From Hymenoscyphus infarciens (Eukaryota > Ascomycota > Leotiomycetes > Helotiales > Helotiaceae), in assembly GCA_001414345.1 (NCBI GenBank), contig LLCB01000097.1, positions 121,098 through 185,097 of the forward strand: a stretch of DNA of 64,000 bases, written 5' to 3'. The translations under genes and the position numbers were made by a program. Shown here piece by piece: positions 22,114 to 33,232 of this stretch. Under the pieces are notes generated by a model. The model was not told the DNA's origin. It worked only from the letters and a program-made list of their open reading frames with translations, and did not search any database. How positions within the stretch are numbered: the first letter of the stretch is position 1; each line of letters opens with the position of its first letter.

Positions 22114-23472
22114 ATGGCGGATTTGAACTCAACACCAGCTATTCCATTGCGCGAGCAAACTCAATCCACCCCAATGGAGGCTGTTACCACCCAAGCTACA
22201 TTTGCAGTTCCAGCAGGAATCAGCGCCGGTATGAACTTTCCTCCCAACGCAAGATCGCGAACCTTCCACGCACACTACAACAAACTTACCCAAGCTGAAA
22301 GCTAATGCAAACATCTAGACGAAATCGCCCTCTACGATCGCCAAATCCGCCTCTGGGGTGTCCAAGCCCAAGAGAAGATCCGATCGGCCTCCATCCTCCT
22401 CATCTCCCTAACCTCCCTCTCAAACGAAATCGCAAAGAATCTCGTCCTAGCCGGAATATCCACACTCACAGTTGTTGACCATGCGACTGTCACCGAATCA
22501 GACCTGGGCGCTCAATTCTTCCTTTCGCAAGCAGATGTGGGCAAGAACAGAGCCGAGGCAGCAGCACCCCAAATCCGAAAGCTGAACCCAAGAGTTAATG
22601 TGGTGGTTGATACAGACAACATCAAAACCAAGGGAAGCGATTTCTTCTCGAAATTCGACGTCATCATTGCGATCGATTTGGATCCTACAAGTCTCAATCT
22701 GATAAATACGATTACACGGGTATTGGGTAAACGATTTTATGCTGCTGGTGTGCATGGAATGTATGGCTTTATCTTCTCGGATTTGATTGAGCACGATTAT
22801 TTGGTGGAGCGGGAGAAGGGAAACAAGAGCACCCCTTTGGGAAGAGAGACACGATCAAGAAGCGTCATTGACGTAAAGGAGAAGAAGGAGGGCGGGAAGC
22901 ATATCGAGTCGGTCACCAAGAGAGAAAAGTATGCGACATGGATGTTGTGTAGCGACGGTGCAAGCCTACCTCCAGAGGAATTCTTGAACAGAAGAAATCG
23001 ACTCAAGGCTGTTACCCCTGTCTTGTCGTGTTTCCGAGCTTTATGGGCGTTCATGGAGAAATACGATGGAAGATTACCACATACGAAAGAGGATATCAAA
23101 GAGTTCACAATTCTAGCGACCCAGAAACACAAGGTTTTAGGTCTTCCAGACGAAACATTGCGATCCGAAGTTCTTCGAAAGTTCTTAGGGAACCTTGGTA
23201 GCGAAATAGCCCCGGTCACGGCAGTTCTCGGGGGTCAATTGGCGCAAGATGTCATTAATGTTCTTGGTGCTCGTCAACAGCCAATCCAGAATATGGTTAT
23301 TTTCGATGGCGACTCGATGGAGGCATCGCAGTATGCTTTGCACCCCACAGGCGGTCTAGGGAAAGACTTGTTGCCAATGTCGGATGGAGTCAATGGCATG
23401 CTGTTGAATCAACAGAATGGGGGACCGCCAGCAATGAATGGTGCTTTGCCTTTCCAAACTATCCCAGCATAA
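22114..23472 (+). CDS. AOS1: SUMO-activating enzyme E1 subunit Aos1
   Basis: Two exons, 22114-22228 and 22319-23472, 422 aa; the intron has donor GTATGA, branch GCTAATG and acceptor TAG, phase 1. After a 38-residue leader the ThiF/E1 fold starts with the hallmark DEIALYDRQIRLWG (residues 39-52). The next segment, EIAKNLVLAGI and TVTESDLGAQFFL, matches Aos1/SAE1 and the N-terminal half of ubiquitin E1. There is no catalytic-cysteine domain, as expected: Aos1 pairs with Uba2, which carries the active cysteine, to activate SUMO. The usual glycine-rich loop after the first strand is replaced here by SLTSLSNE; the adenylation pocket is supplied mainly by Uba2, so function is not excluded. The 3' end converges on BMT5 with 185 bp between stops. 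Confidence 0.9.
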
Positions 23473-23657
23473 TCTTCAATCTCTGGCAACTGAGATCCTA
23501 TCCAGGATAACTGGTTCTTTGCGTTGCGATTGGGTGGTCCCGATCTTGTAGAATATAGAGGAGGTGGGTGGTTCCAAAAAGTGGCAGGAAACCCCGGCGT
23601 TTTCTTTCGTGGATGAAAAACATAAGTTGGCGGATAAACCAACCAAAATAAAGCTTA

Positions 23658-24699
23658 TCAATCGTATTCCTCAGAATCTTCTCCATCTTCCCCATCCTGT
23701 ATATTTTCGTGATCCTCCACTTCTTGAATCTCAACCACGTCCTCTTCCACAACATCATCCTCGTCATCACTGCTATCCTCATCCTTCTTGCCTTTCCCAG
23801 GTCCTTGTGCTTCTCCCTCCCCTTTTCTCACAAATTCATACGTCCTACTACTCCTCGACTCTCCCTTCCATCCTCCGCCCACCTTTCCACCTTTCCCCTT
23901 CACAACACCCAGTGTTCTTGCATGTTTATACCCCGGATAAGCAGCCGCTTGGAATCGAAAACTCCTCTTAACTTCTAACCCACTATGTCTAGCCAAATCG
24001 CGGATATTCCATAGGGTATATGGTTCCCCCTCGAAAAGCGTGATTAAGAATGAGGAGCCGGGCGTAGGAGAGAGGAGGGGAAGGGAGTTGGTGAAGAATG
24101 CTACTAGTAATTCTATTGCGATCGCTAATTAGTATAAAAGAAGAGGAAGAGGGGAGGGGAGGGAAGGGGAAAGGGAAGCGTTTACCTTGGTTATACCTAA
24201 CCTGCCGATTAATATCCTTACTCTTCCCTCCTACATGGGGGAAATTAAAGACCACTCTCTCCCATTTATCTCTTACTTTTCCCATTCCTAGTCCTTTTCT
24301 CGTGACGTCCACACCATATCGCACTATTCCTCCTGCATCCTCTAGTATCTTGATATTTGACTCAACACCAGGGTTCTCATCAACAGCGGGGTATTTCGCA
24401 ACCAACTCTTCGCGCGAAGGTTCGAGGACTGTGGCGACGATTTGAGAACAGGCGTGGTGGGTGCATAACGAGGAGGCGAATGAGAGGTCGCCTTCGCCGA
24501 TTAGTAGGATGGAATCGGTGGAGTGGAAGGGGATTGTTGGGGGTTTGAGGGGTTGCGCTTTCTGTGCGGGAGGTGGTGGTTGTGTGGTTTTTGAGGAGGG
24601 TTTGGACTTGGTGATTCCTGTTGGTCGCGAGTTTTTGATGTGTTGCACCTTCGCCTTTTTGTTGGATGTCTTCTGGAGACCGCGTTTGTTTTTTCCCAT
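23658..24699 (-). CDS. BMT5: 25S rRNA (uridine-N3) methyltransferase, Bmt5-like
   Basis: Two exons on the minus strand, 24699-24186 and 24112-23658; intron 24185-24113 (73 nt, donor GTAAAC, acceptor TAG, phase 1). 322 aa. The basic N-terminus (MGKNKRGLQKTSNKK) suits nucleolar targeting. The DUF2431/Rossmann methyltransferase core has the SAM-binding strand LLIGEGDLSFA (residues 65-75) and the motif FNFPHVGGKSKD near 150, both typical of Bmt5, which methylates U2634 of yeast 25S rRNA. The core continues with YTLWNIRDLARHSGLEV and FQAAAYPGYKHARTLG. The tail is highly acidic (Asp/Glu/Ser), a common feature of nucleolar proteins. Assignment rests on these motifs. Confidence 0.88.
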
Positions 24700-25164
24700 T
24701 TTTGCGTCGGTCCTTCTTTTCTATTCCTTTCCCCCTTTCACTAGTGTCGGTTCCTCGTCTGCGAAAGCGTCAATTGTTCGTTGTCGTCTCTTGTCCTTGA
24801 AGGCCAAACCAGAAAATTTTGAATGCGCCCGCGATAACGATTTTCCGACAAGGTTCGGGCCGCTAAGAGGAGGCAACAGGGATTTAGATGCAGAAGAGCG
24901 GAATGATCCGTCTTGTTGCATGTCGCGCGAATTGTTCGATGTGCAAAATTTCTACTCTTGGACGGGAGGGTGGGATTTGGAAAGGTGGGGGTCCCGTTTT
25001 ACCGTTTTGGTTTGTGTAACGAACGGTTGGATGATGAGGATACATCAAGTCGGGTCTATTTCTTTAAATGTGTCTTGTACTCTGCCGATTCAAAAAGTTG
25101 AATTCTTGGGGTTTTTTTTAATATAAAAATTATATTGACCATCTCAACTATGCTAACCTATCTC
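24700..25164. promoter_or_regulatory. BMT5 promoter / chitinase 3' flank
   Basis: 465 bp containing the upstream region of the minus-strand BMT5 gene and the 3' flank of the minus-strand chitinase gene (a minus-strand ATATAATTTTTATATT stretch near 25120-25135 could hold the polyadenylation signal). No gene recognised. Confidence 0.4.
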
Positions 25165-26676
25165 CTAGTTATCAGGAAACCCATTCCTCAAATTCTCATA
25201 AATACTAGTAGGATAATCCAAATTATTCAAACTCTTCTCCAACCCATCAAACTCCCCCACAGTAGCCGCAATCAAACTATCCTTCCCACTCTTATCCTGC
25301 GACACCTCCCACCACATCGCTCCTCCAAGACCCTTCTTCATAGCATACTGAGCCTTCTGCTTCGCAATCTTGGGCGTATCATAACTAACCATCATCAGAC
25401 TAGATGAATCATAACTATAACTCGCACCAATGTCCTTCCTCTCGATGACTTGGACAGCTGTAAGATTTGCGCCTGTCATGGGGAGGGCTTTGTAATCCCA
25501 ATTTCCTCCTGATTCGCCGAAACTACCTAGGCCTGTGCCGTTGAATGGTTGGCCTGGACCTTTGGTGTTTAGGAAGGCGTGGCCATAGAGGGGATAACCG
25601 AGATTGATTTTGCTTGCTGAGACGCCGTTTGCCAGGTAGTAATCGATTCCGGAACTGGTGTTGAAGGGGGTGGAGATGTTGTTTGATTTATCGCCGTAGA
25701 TGTTTTGAGAGTGGCCCGCGTGGGTATCCCATGAACCCGCGTAATCGAAGGCCTGTGTGAGTGTCAATATAAGAGGGTCCTTTCTCGAGCTTGCGAACGA
25801 CTTACCATGAAATTCCAGAAATCAAGATACTGGTCCATTCCTTCCATATCGAGGAGCGTGTATTTCAAAGGACCGGCGGGACAATCAAAAGTAAGTAAGG
25901 AGCGAGAAGTCCCATGTTCGTCTGCGTATTCATCCATGAGAGTTCGTGTTTTGTCTAAAAGATCAACGAGATCCGTGGCTTGAGTGGCATTGGTGACATA
26001 TTCATAGTCGTAATCCAAGCCATCGAATCCAAGATCAGTCATTAACTTCACAGCAGATTGAGCAAACACTTGTCGTTTCTCTTCATCTGCCAGCATGGCA
26101 GACCAGTTTGGTGAGAACGTCCATCCGCCGACTGATAGCATTGTCTTCAGCGTTCGGTTTTTCTTTTTGAGAAGGAATAGTTGCTTGACATTTCCGTAGA
26201 CATTCGTTCCGGCTGTTGTATTTGATGTACTCGTGGAATTCGTTGAATTGGAGGCAGAAGTGTTATCTCCAGGGTAGGCAAATTGCAGGTCTGCCCATTC
26301 GTCACTGAGATACCTAGAGTTTTGTTAGTGGTTGGCCTTAACCTCTTCACAGTTCAACTCACACTTCTCCTGTGGTGGAATTGATATTACAGAAGGCGTA
26401 GGAAACATGGGTCAAGTGAGTAACTGGAATCTCTGGGACAGTGAAGTTGCGCGCATAGATGTCCTGACGTTGAGTTAGCAAACAGCTCTAGATTATTACT
26501 ACAGAAAACCATACCCAGTTACCGTAAAATCCCACACCACGTTTACCATCAGAGTGTCCATCACTTGTACTGGTACTCTTGTTGCTACCCTTGGTCTTTC
26601 CCGGTTTTCCGTATCCAGGTCTTGCTAGAACCACGCTACAGCAGGCAAGAATTGAAAGAAGAGCTGTGCAATGCAT
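25165..26676 (-). CDS. Secreted GH18 chitinase
   Basis: Four exons on the minus strand: 26676-26515, 26463-26363, 26313-25806, 25752-25165; introns of 51, 49 and 53 nt. 452 aa. An N-terminal signal peptide (MHCTALLSILACCSVVLA) is followed by a Gly/Lys/Ser/Thr-rich linker with possible glycosylation sites. The glycoside hydrolase family 18 barrel has the strand motif LSVGGWTFS (about 147-155) and the catalytic DxxDxDxE as DGLDYDYE (185-192), with the proton donor E192 present. FDYAGSWD and MWWEVSQD mark late barrel strands near the substrate. The enzyme hydrolyses beta-1,4-N-acetylglucosamine polymers outside the cell. No chitin-binding module or GPI signal is visible. The aromatic substitutions around the catalytic acid (DYDYEY instead of the common DIDWEY) are unusual but keep all acidic residues. 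Confidence 0.92.
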
Positions 26677-27808
26677 TGTGACGCTTGCGAGATCTTGTTT
26701 TTGGGAGGTATGAAGTCGGTACAGTACCGTGAACAAAAAGAAGGAAGAAAGGCAGGAAATCAAAAGCAGAAAACCCGTGGCCTGTACCACAGATAGTTCG
26801 CTCCTCTTCCCATCTTATAAACCGCCCTATGAGGCTGTGCGGGGTGATGGGGACAAACATAAAGTGGGTTTGTGGGCTGTTTCCTCCATAACTGAATACT
26901 AAGTGACGAAGTTATGTGTAGATGTGTAGATGTGGCAGTGAAATCTAGGGTCATGATTGGACCCCTATTGAATAAACTCTGGGAGGACAATCTGTTTCAA
27001 AACAGAAAGTTTGCATCCAATTTAATTTGTCTCAAGCAGAGCGACTGGGCAGCAGACTCGGCAATGATTTGGGTGTGAAATACCGAAATGATGCTGAAAG
27101 AAGGTTTTCGGTTCGGCCTCCGGTTTAGGACAATGCTGGCTTCACGTTCACTGTCAATGCAGAAATAAATGGAGCGAACCCTTCAGAAAGGCGCAGCATT
27201 TCAACTGCAAATGCGGAGAGACCATGAAAGCACTGCATAGCCTTACGGAGGAGGCGACGATGCGATGCCAATCGTCTGACGGGTTAATCCCACTAACCTT
27301 CGACAGGCATGGACAAATCAAGCAAAGGTTTGAGTCTTTGACAGGAATGATTCGGAAGAAATGACACTCGGACCAAACTTGGGAAATTAGGATCTACAGA
27401 AGGAAGACATGATAGAAAACGTAGTCTCTGAATCAGCAGCAACAATAGACTCACAAACTATGAGTAGCTAATATGCCATCATACCCAGCACTAGTAACGG
27501 GTAGTTACTCTTACTCTGTTCTACTCGGAGGTATTCAAGTCATGAGTAATTTCTTGCTCACACTTCCCATCGCAAATCAGGACCCTTGCTTGAAGCATGT
27601 CGCAGCTGTTTTCAAGCAGCTTTCCAAAATCCCCTCGTTAGCCATGGCATAAGTCCTTGGGGTGGCAATTACCTCGTCACGGAGTGAGGCGACACGGAGT
27701 GAGCTGTTCGTCAAGCAAAGACGCATAAGGGAGGGAGCGCCTCCATGACAATCCCATCATGACCCGGGCACTCAGCTGTTCAGAGGTACAGACTGTTAGG
27801 TCAATTCA
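26677..27808. other. Intergenic, chitinase promoter side
   Basis: 1.1 kb that includes the chitinase promoter (start at 26676, minus). A GATAGT/CACGGAGTGAG direct repeat is seen near 27679-27705 (two copies of acGGAGTGAG). No gene is recognised. Confidence 0.4.
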
Positions 27809-28090
27809 CCGTTAAAGTATATTACCCCTGTTTACAGTTATAATAAACTTTTGTCACCAAAAGTGAGTTTGGGCTAGCGTAAAATTAGTGCTCATTTATC
27901 CTTTTTACGGTCTGTACAGGTTGTGCTTGGAAAAGGGGGTTTCGATATACTGTACAGACTGTTCTCACACTTCACCTGAAAAAGGATAAATGAGCACTAA
28001 TTTTACGCTAACCCAAACTCACTTGAAACTATCACAAAAGTTTATAATAACTGCCCTATAACTCTAAACAGGGGCAATATACTTTTACGG
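27809..28090. mobile_element. Foldback/MITE-like element with ~105-bp inverted arms
   Basis: The left arm (27809 to about 27910) and the complement of the right arm (28090 back to about 27970) match closely, including the shared blocks AGTATATT-CCCCTGTTTA, ATAAACTTTTGT, AAGTGAGTTTGGG and the uninterrupted AGCGTAAAATTAGTGCTCAT..., with small insertions in the right arm. The centre (about 27911-27969) also has inverted TCTGTACAG/CTGTACAGA. I could not fix a target duplication. It lies just upstream of the 2EXR-chromodomain gene. Confidence 0.7.
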
Positions 28091-28284
28091 AAAGACTGGG
28101 CAGGAACAAGGGACTCAATTACCTCAAAGCAGCGGCTTGAGGCTCTCAAATTATCTTATCTAATCACCGATCGGAGTTAAAGATTAAAGTGTGGTCAATG
28201 CACACGCGCTGAAATCGCGAGTTTCGAGGTCATCGATCTTCATCGTACTCTTCCTCACCTGCCAGCCCTTCAAATCACTTCACG

Positions 28285-29928
28285 ATGTCCTCAGAATTCT
28301 CCAAACTCCCAAGCGAAATTCGTCTACGAATCTACGAGCTCGCTAACCAACCAAAACTCGAACCCCGAACTGTCGAAATATACATCAAAGAGGGCCGCCT
28401 CTATTCGAAAACATCACCCCCTCCTCTCCTCCACGTCAATTCCGAATCTCGACGAGTTGTCTTACAGATTTACAAACCATGGCTTCCTCAATTCAAGGGT
28501 AGTGCTGCCCATGCCCCTTTTACCAAACTGGCCGAGAGATACCAGCCAGAGACAATCTCACATTTGCAAAATATCTGTGTACATCTGGAGCACGACACTT
28601 TGTTTATGCGCATGGAGGCAGATCACTTTTCAGCCGACCTTCTTGGTCCTGTTGAACAGCTGTATCTACGGCATATTGCCATGGAGTCAAACTCGAGATT
28701 TCCGCCTCCCTTCTTCTTTTGTTTTACATTGGACACCGGGACAAACCTCACTCCTTTGATTATGACTTCGCCAAACCATGTCCAATTACTGTCACAACTA
28801 CTGGATTTACGGGCAATCAAAGTATGTTATAGTGAACATGACGAGGAAACACACTGGGAAAGAGAATTCTTATTGAGAAAACATCCCCGCCCGCCTCGAC
28901 CTCTTGCCGAGTACGAGTGGAAAGTCCTGGACCCATCGACTTCAACCGTTGAATCTCGGGATTCCTTGACCTTGGAACATTTGAAATTGGAAGAGCTTCC
29001 ACTTCCTCCCAAATACTCCGAACCGTGGACTTCCTACAAGTCCCCAGTTGAGACCTCTGTTTTATCTACACATAACGAGCCGCAGATTTCTAGAAATTCC
29101 AACCTGCCATCGCCGTGGAAACACTCAGTCAAGCGTACGATAGATGACGCGGAAGAACGAGAGAACGAGAACGATGGGATGTTACAAACTTCCAAGAAGC
29201 AACCACGATTAACTATGAGGGGCGGTGCGGGCTCGGCGAGGAGGCCCCGCGAGAGTCCCATAACACCCGGATCACCATCCAGCGGTATCTATCAAACCCC
29301 GGAACCAGAGCGGTCCATGTCTGACCATGAATCAACGGTAGCAACGGAGGCAGAGATACTTGCTCAACTCAATGAAGAAGCACCAATCACGCCAACACCC
29401 GCACGTCGGTCCAAGAGAGTCGAATCTGAGCTTGATCAGGATGAAGAACCGAATGCTGATGATGAACCACCTAGCGATCCTCCAGAGGATGCCTCAGAAG
29501 ACACTTCGATCGAGTATGAGATAGAAAGGTTTAGAGCTGAACGTCAAACACCCAAAGGACTCGAAATACTTGTTGAGTGGAAAGAATACCCATTCAAGAA
29601 GGACTGGACATGGGAGACTGAGGAATCTTTGAGTGAGAGCGTGCCTCACCTTGTCGCTGCATGGCATTCTAGATCCGATTTGAAGGTGGAAGAGGAGGAC
29701 GGAAGCCCCAACGAAGCTCTGAACAATGATGGAGAAATTGAGATATACGAGGTGGAAAAGGTTTTAGCTCGTCGAAATTTCAGAGGTATTCTGCACTATC
29801 TCGTCGAATGGAAAGGATTTCCAGACGTGGAAGATAGAACCTGGGAGGAGGCGGGCACTCTCGTGTGCGACGTTCCTCTTCTTGTCGAGAAATATGAGAA
29901 CCAACGGGGGAGGAGGAGGAAGAGATGA
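28285..29928 (+). CDS. 2EXR domain protein with two C-terminal chromodomains
   Basis: Single exon, 547 aa; the ATG context is cacgATGt. The N-terminus (FSKLPSEIRLRIYELA, then LLHVNSESRRVVLQIY) is the fungal 2EXR domain, an F-box-like module of unknown biochemical role. A long polar linker contains a basic patch, Pro-directed Ser/Thr sites (RESPITPGSPSS) and an acidic run. The C-terminus holds two chromodomains: about residues 408-460 (YEIERF ... ILVEWKEYPFKKDWTWE) and 485-545 (YEVEKV ... YLVEWKGFPDVEDRTWEE). Both keep the three aromatic cage positions (Y...W...Y/F) used to read methyl-lysine, for example H3K9me. A role as chromatin reader is inference from domains. The protein ends in a basic tail (RGRRRKR). 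The closest alternative is a retroelement-derived chromodomain captured by a host gene. Confidence 0.85.
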   Translation: MSSEFSKLPSEIRLRIYELANQPKLEPRTVEIYIKEGRLYSKTSPPPLLHVNSESRRVVLQIYKPWLPQFKGSAAHAPFTKLAERYQPETISHLQNICVHLEHDTLFMRMEADHFSADLLGPVEQLYLRHIAMESNSRFPPPFFFCFTLDTGTNLTPLIMTSPNHVQLLSQLLDLRAIKVCYSEHDEETHWEREFLLRKHPRPPRPLAEYEWKVLDPSTSTVESRDSLTLEHLKLEELPLPPKYSEPWTSYKSPVETSVLSTHNEPQISRNSNLPSPWKHSVKRTIDDAEERENENDGMLQTSKKQPRLTMRGGAGSARRPRESPITPGSPSSGIYQTPEPERSMSDHESTVATEAEILAQLNEEAPITPTPARRSKRVESELDQDEEPNADDEPPSDPPEDASEDTSIEYEIERFRAERQTPKGLEILVEWKEYPFKKDWTWETEESLSESVPHLVAAWHSRSDLKVEEEDGSPNEALNNDGEIEIYEVEKVLARRNFRGILHYLVEWKGFPDVEDRTWEEAGTLVCDVPLLVEKYENQRGRRRKR

Positions 29929-31133
29929 TGGGCTCAATGATACAAGGTTGGCTTGGCAGTTATGTAAGTCTGGAATCCATTTTGCAAGTGATTCAGTGAT
30001 AATGATTATTTTTGGCGAACCAAAATATTAATATTGCCGTTCTATGAAGTCTGAACTCCTTTTATCCAGTACGTTCAATGATAAGAAGCTCTAGTCAAGT
30101 GGTGTTACACGCCAAACAACATATGTATGTATGTATCTCTTTAGGTTCATTAACACCAGGCACGCAGACCGACATGCAAACTGAAAGCTTGACCTATTCA
30201 AGCTTCTAATTGGTCACCCCATGGTCTCACAGCGTGTAAAGGCTCCCCCTATTTGTACCCCCGTTTTAAATTCGCGGTATTTTACTCCAAAGATCTGCAA
30301 CCTTAACAGTGTTAAGGTACGTATCTTGCAGTCACTAAACCGTGAGATGACGAGTTCATAAGAGGATTCCACATTCCCCTCCACCCTTTCTCGGACTCTA
30401 TCTCTCCTTTGTTTTCCGGTGCGAAGACTTTGTCTTATCTATACTGTACATTGGCTACGTTTGAAACACCTCTGCGTGTTTTCTGGTGTCGGGTGACTTG
30501 GAGGCTCGAAGCTCTTGGCGCACGGACTCCGATATTGCTGTGTTGGGTTTCTGGTTCTGGGAGACGAAACAACTAGCAGCCTCATACTCAAAGACCTGAC
30601 CTTGTAAACTGTCGGCAGTGTTTATTTTGTGGGTAGTGAGATATGGATATGCTGCTTTCGGTTGGCGAATGAACTTCATCGTTGTTATATATTTTTCACG
30701 CGTGTTTGTTGTTTTTGCGAATAGTTTCTTCGCCTCGATTTCTAGAGCTGCTGCATTGGTTTAGTATATCGTCTCGGGGTATTTATTGCCTGACACCAGT
30801 CACATTCTTAGTGCACGTTCGTGTTCGCGTCTTGATTTCAGAAGTTGGCAAAAGAGCAGACATCAGATGAGTTCAAAACAGCAAGCAAGGTTCTATCTAC
30901 GCTTTAAACCTCCGTACTAGTAGACCAAAACATCCTTCCGAAAATGCTTGGACACCCCATCTGCGTATATGTCAAATGGTGCGGGCTAGTCCCATCTTTC
31001 TTTCCTTTGCGTGAACCAAGTGCTGGCCATTTTTTCCACTTTCTCCCCTTTCAACGCGACGAGGACTGGATTCTTGTCGGACGTCGCTACTTCGAAAAAT
31101 CACATTTTGGTCCAAACGGCTCTCTAGGTCAGC
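29929..31133. other. Intergenic, nothing recognisable
   Basis: 1.2 kb between two plus-strand genes; it should contain the SulP gene promoter. A short TATG repeat (30122-30136) and CTCCGTACTAGTAG near 30909 are seen, but no gene or bounded repeat. Confidence 0.4.
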
Positions 31134-33232
31134 ATGGGGAAATTCAGCAATCTCAAGACGTCGATCAGGAATGACACCAATTTCAAGAGGTCTGGGAATG
31201 CGATTAAGAGGGGATGGAAGCAACTACCAGGCGCGACGGGGACATATTTGGTTGAGAAGGTACCTTTTGTGAAGTGGTTACCGAATTACGATCCGAAATG
31301 CATTGCCAGCGATGCGATTGCTGGTTCGACTCTAGGGTTGATGCTGATACCTCAATCGATAACCTATGCGATGTTGGCGGGGATACCGATACAGAATGGG
31401 ATACAAGCGTCCTGGATTCCTTCGATGTTATACTTCATCATGGGGACGTCAAAAGGTAGGAACAAACGTTGCGTAATAGGATAGCAGATACTAAGCAGGA
31501 TACAGATCTCAGTACCGGTCCAACATCTCTCACTGGAATCCTCACCGGCAATGTAGTCATGGAGTTACGAGCGGACAAGAGAATCCCACCCAACTTCATT
31601 GGCGCTGGTGTAGCGATTGCCGTGGGCCTAGTGTCATTATTTATGGGACTACTCAATATGGGATGGATCCTTGATTTTGTCTCCCTCCCTATTCTCGTTG
31701 GATTTATGCTAGCAGCAAGTCTTATAACCGTTTCATCGCAAATAGCACCCTTAACGGGAATAGTCGGCGTCAGCAACAACTTCCTCTCCCAACCAAAAGA
31801 AATCCTCATGCAAAGCAGAACCGCCGAACCCCTCACCATTGCCCTGGGAGTTGGAACTATCATTGTCCTCGCCCTCTTACAAGTTGTCGATACGAAATTA
31901 GGAAAGAGGCATTTCATGATCCATCTCTTCGCTTCAAGTAGATATCTGTTCGTCCTCAGCACCGCGACAGCTATAAGCTACTACGTCAATCGCAACCGAG
32001 AAACACCACTATGGGCCGTAGCAGGCGAACCAGGAAAAGGCTTTCAGAGTTCCGGTATCCCAAAACCTTTCGGGGTAGCCCTATTGGTGCTTATGAACGC
32101 TTTGCCCGTCTTCTTCGCAACTATCGTTCAACATCTCGCCCTCGCGAAATCTTTCGGTCGAAGACATGGATACGTCGTTAATGCCTCTCAAGAACTCACC
32201 TTTTTGGGAATAAGCAACATCGCCAGTGGGGTATTCGGGGGGATGCCCGTCTCAGCTGAAATCTCAAGGACAGCTGTAAACGAAAGTTCGGATGTGAAAT
32301 CTCCTCTCTCGGGGCTATTCACCACAATCGTTGTTCTGTTCGGTCTACAGGTTCTCAAAGATGCAATTTTCTTTATCCCACAAACTACAATTGCGGGGAT
32401 GATTATCGTGGCTACCGGCCAATGTATCCCTCCCTTTGCAATCATGCTCGCCCATTGGAAAGGGTCTTTCATTGATTTCCTCAGTTGTCAAATTACTACC
32501 CAGATCGCTTTCGCAAACCGTCTCGATTTGGGAGTAGGTTTCTCTTCTTTCTTCTTGATCATCTACACCATGTTACGCGCCCTCTTCGACAGAGCCGAAA
32601 AGGTCGATACCTCAGAACTCGATCACAAATTCGGGGTAGGCGAGACGAAAAGAGGTGTAGTGGTGCAAGATGGAACTAGGATTTTCAGATGCAAAGACGA
32701 CGTATTTTACATCAATTCCAAAAGAGTGATCGACAGTATCTTCCTGGGAATCAGCAAAGATTTCAAACGCATCACCGATTTGCGAGTCGGAAGAGGCGGA
32801 AGACTCTGGTGCGAAAAGAAATGGGAAGGCGACGAGGGTGGTGTCAGTTTAACCAGGAGTGGAAGTACACTCCACGTTCTAATCTTAGACTTCTCACGGG
32901 TGGGCTTCGTGGATACTACTACGATGACTTATCTTTTGGATTTGAAAGAGGGGATGAAGGCTTTTGCTAATGAGGGGTGTGAGGTTGAGATGCGGTTTGT
33001 GGGGTTGTCGGCGGCTGTTAAACATAGGTTTGACAGGACGGGGTGGAAACTTGTGGATGGTGCGGCGCCTGCTGGCGGGGATGGACAGGATGGGGATAGG
33101 TATTTTGATGATATGAGGTGTGCGGTTGAGACGCCGATGATGGGGAGGAATAGTGGGAATTCGGAGTGGAACTTTGCGTTTGGGGAGAATGAGAAGGAAG
33201 CTGTTGTGAGTGGGAGGTATGTTGGGTTTTAA
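31134..33232 (+). CDS. SulP-family anion (sulfate) transporter with STAS domain
   Basis: Two exons, 31134-31455 and 31506-33232, for 682 aa; intron 50 nt with TACTAAG branch, phase 1. The SLC26/SulP signature follows a cytosolic N-terminus: SDAIAGSTLGLMLIPQSITY and MLAGIP in the first membrane segments. About ten to twelve hydrophobic segments continue to near residue 455, including the conserved SRTAVNESSDVKSPLSG (substrate-site loop) and the PVFFATIVQHLALAKSFGRR segment. The C-terminal STAS domain (about 490-630) has ILDFSRVGFVDTTTM. The family moves sulfate or other anions; substrate cannot be fixed from sequence. It may be a plasma-membrane permease or an organellar SulP protein. It is the last intact gene before the transposon island. 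Confidence 0.9.

Noticed and set aside
24457..25126. Plus-strand open frame of about 220 aa over the BMT5 start
   Set aside because: It overlaps the well-supported BMT5 exon on the other strand and has no domain.
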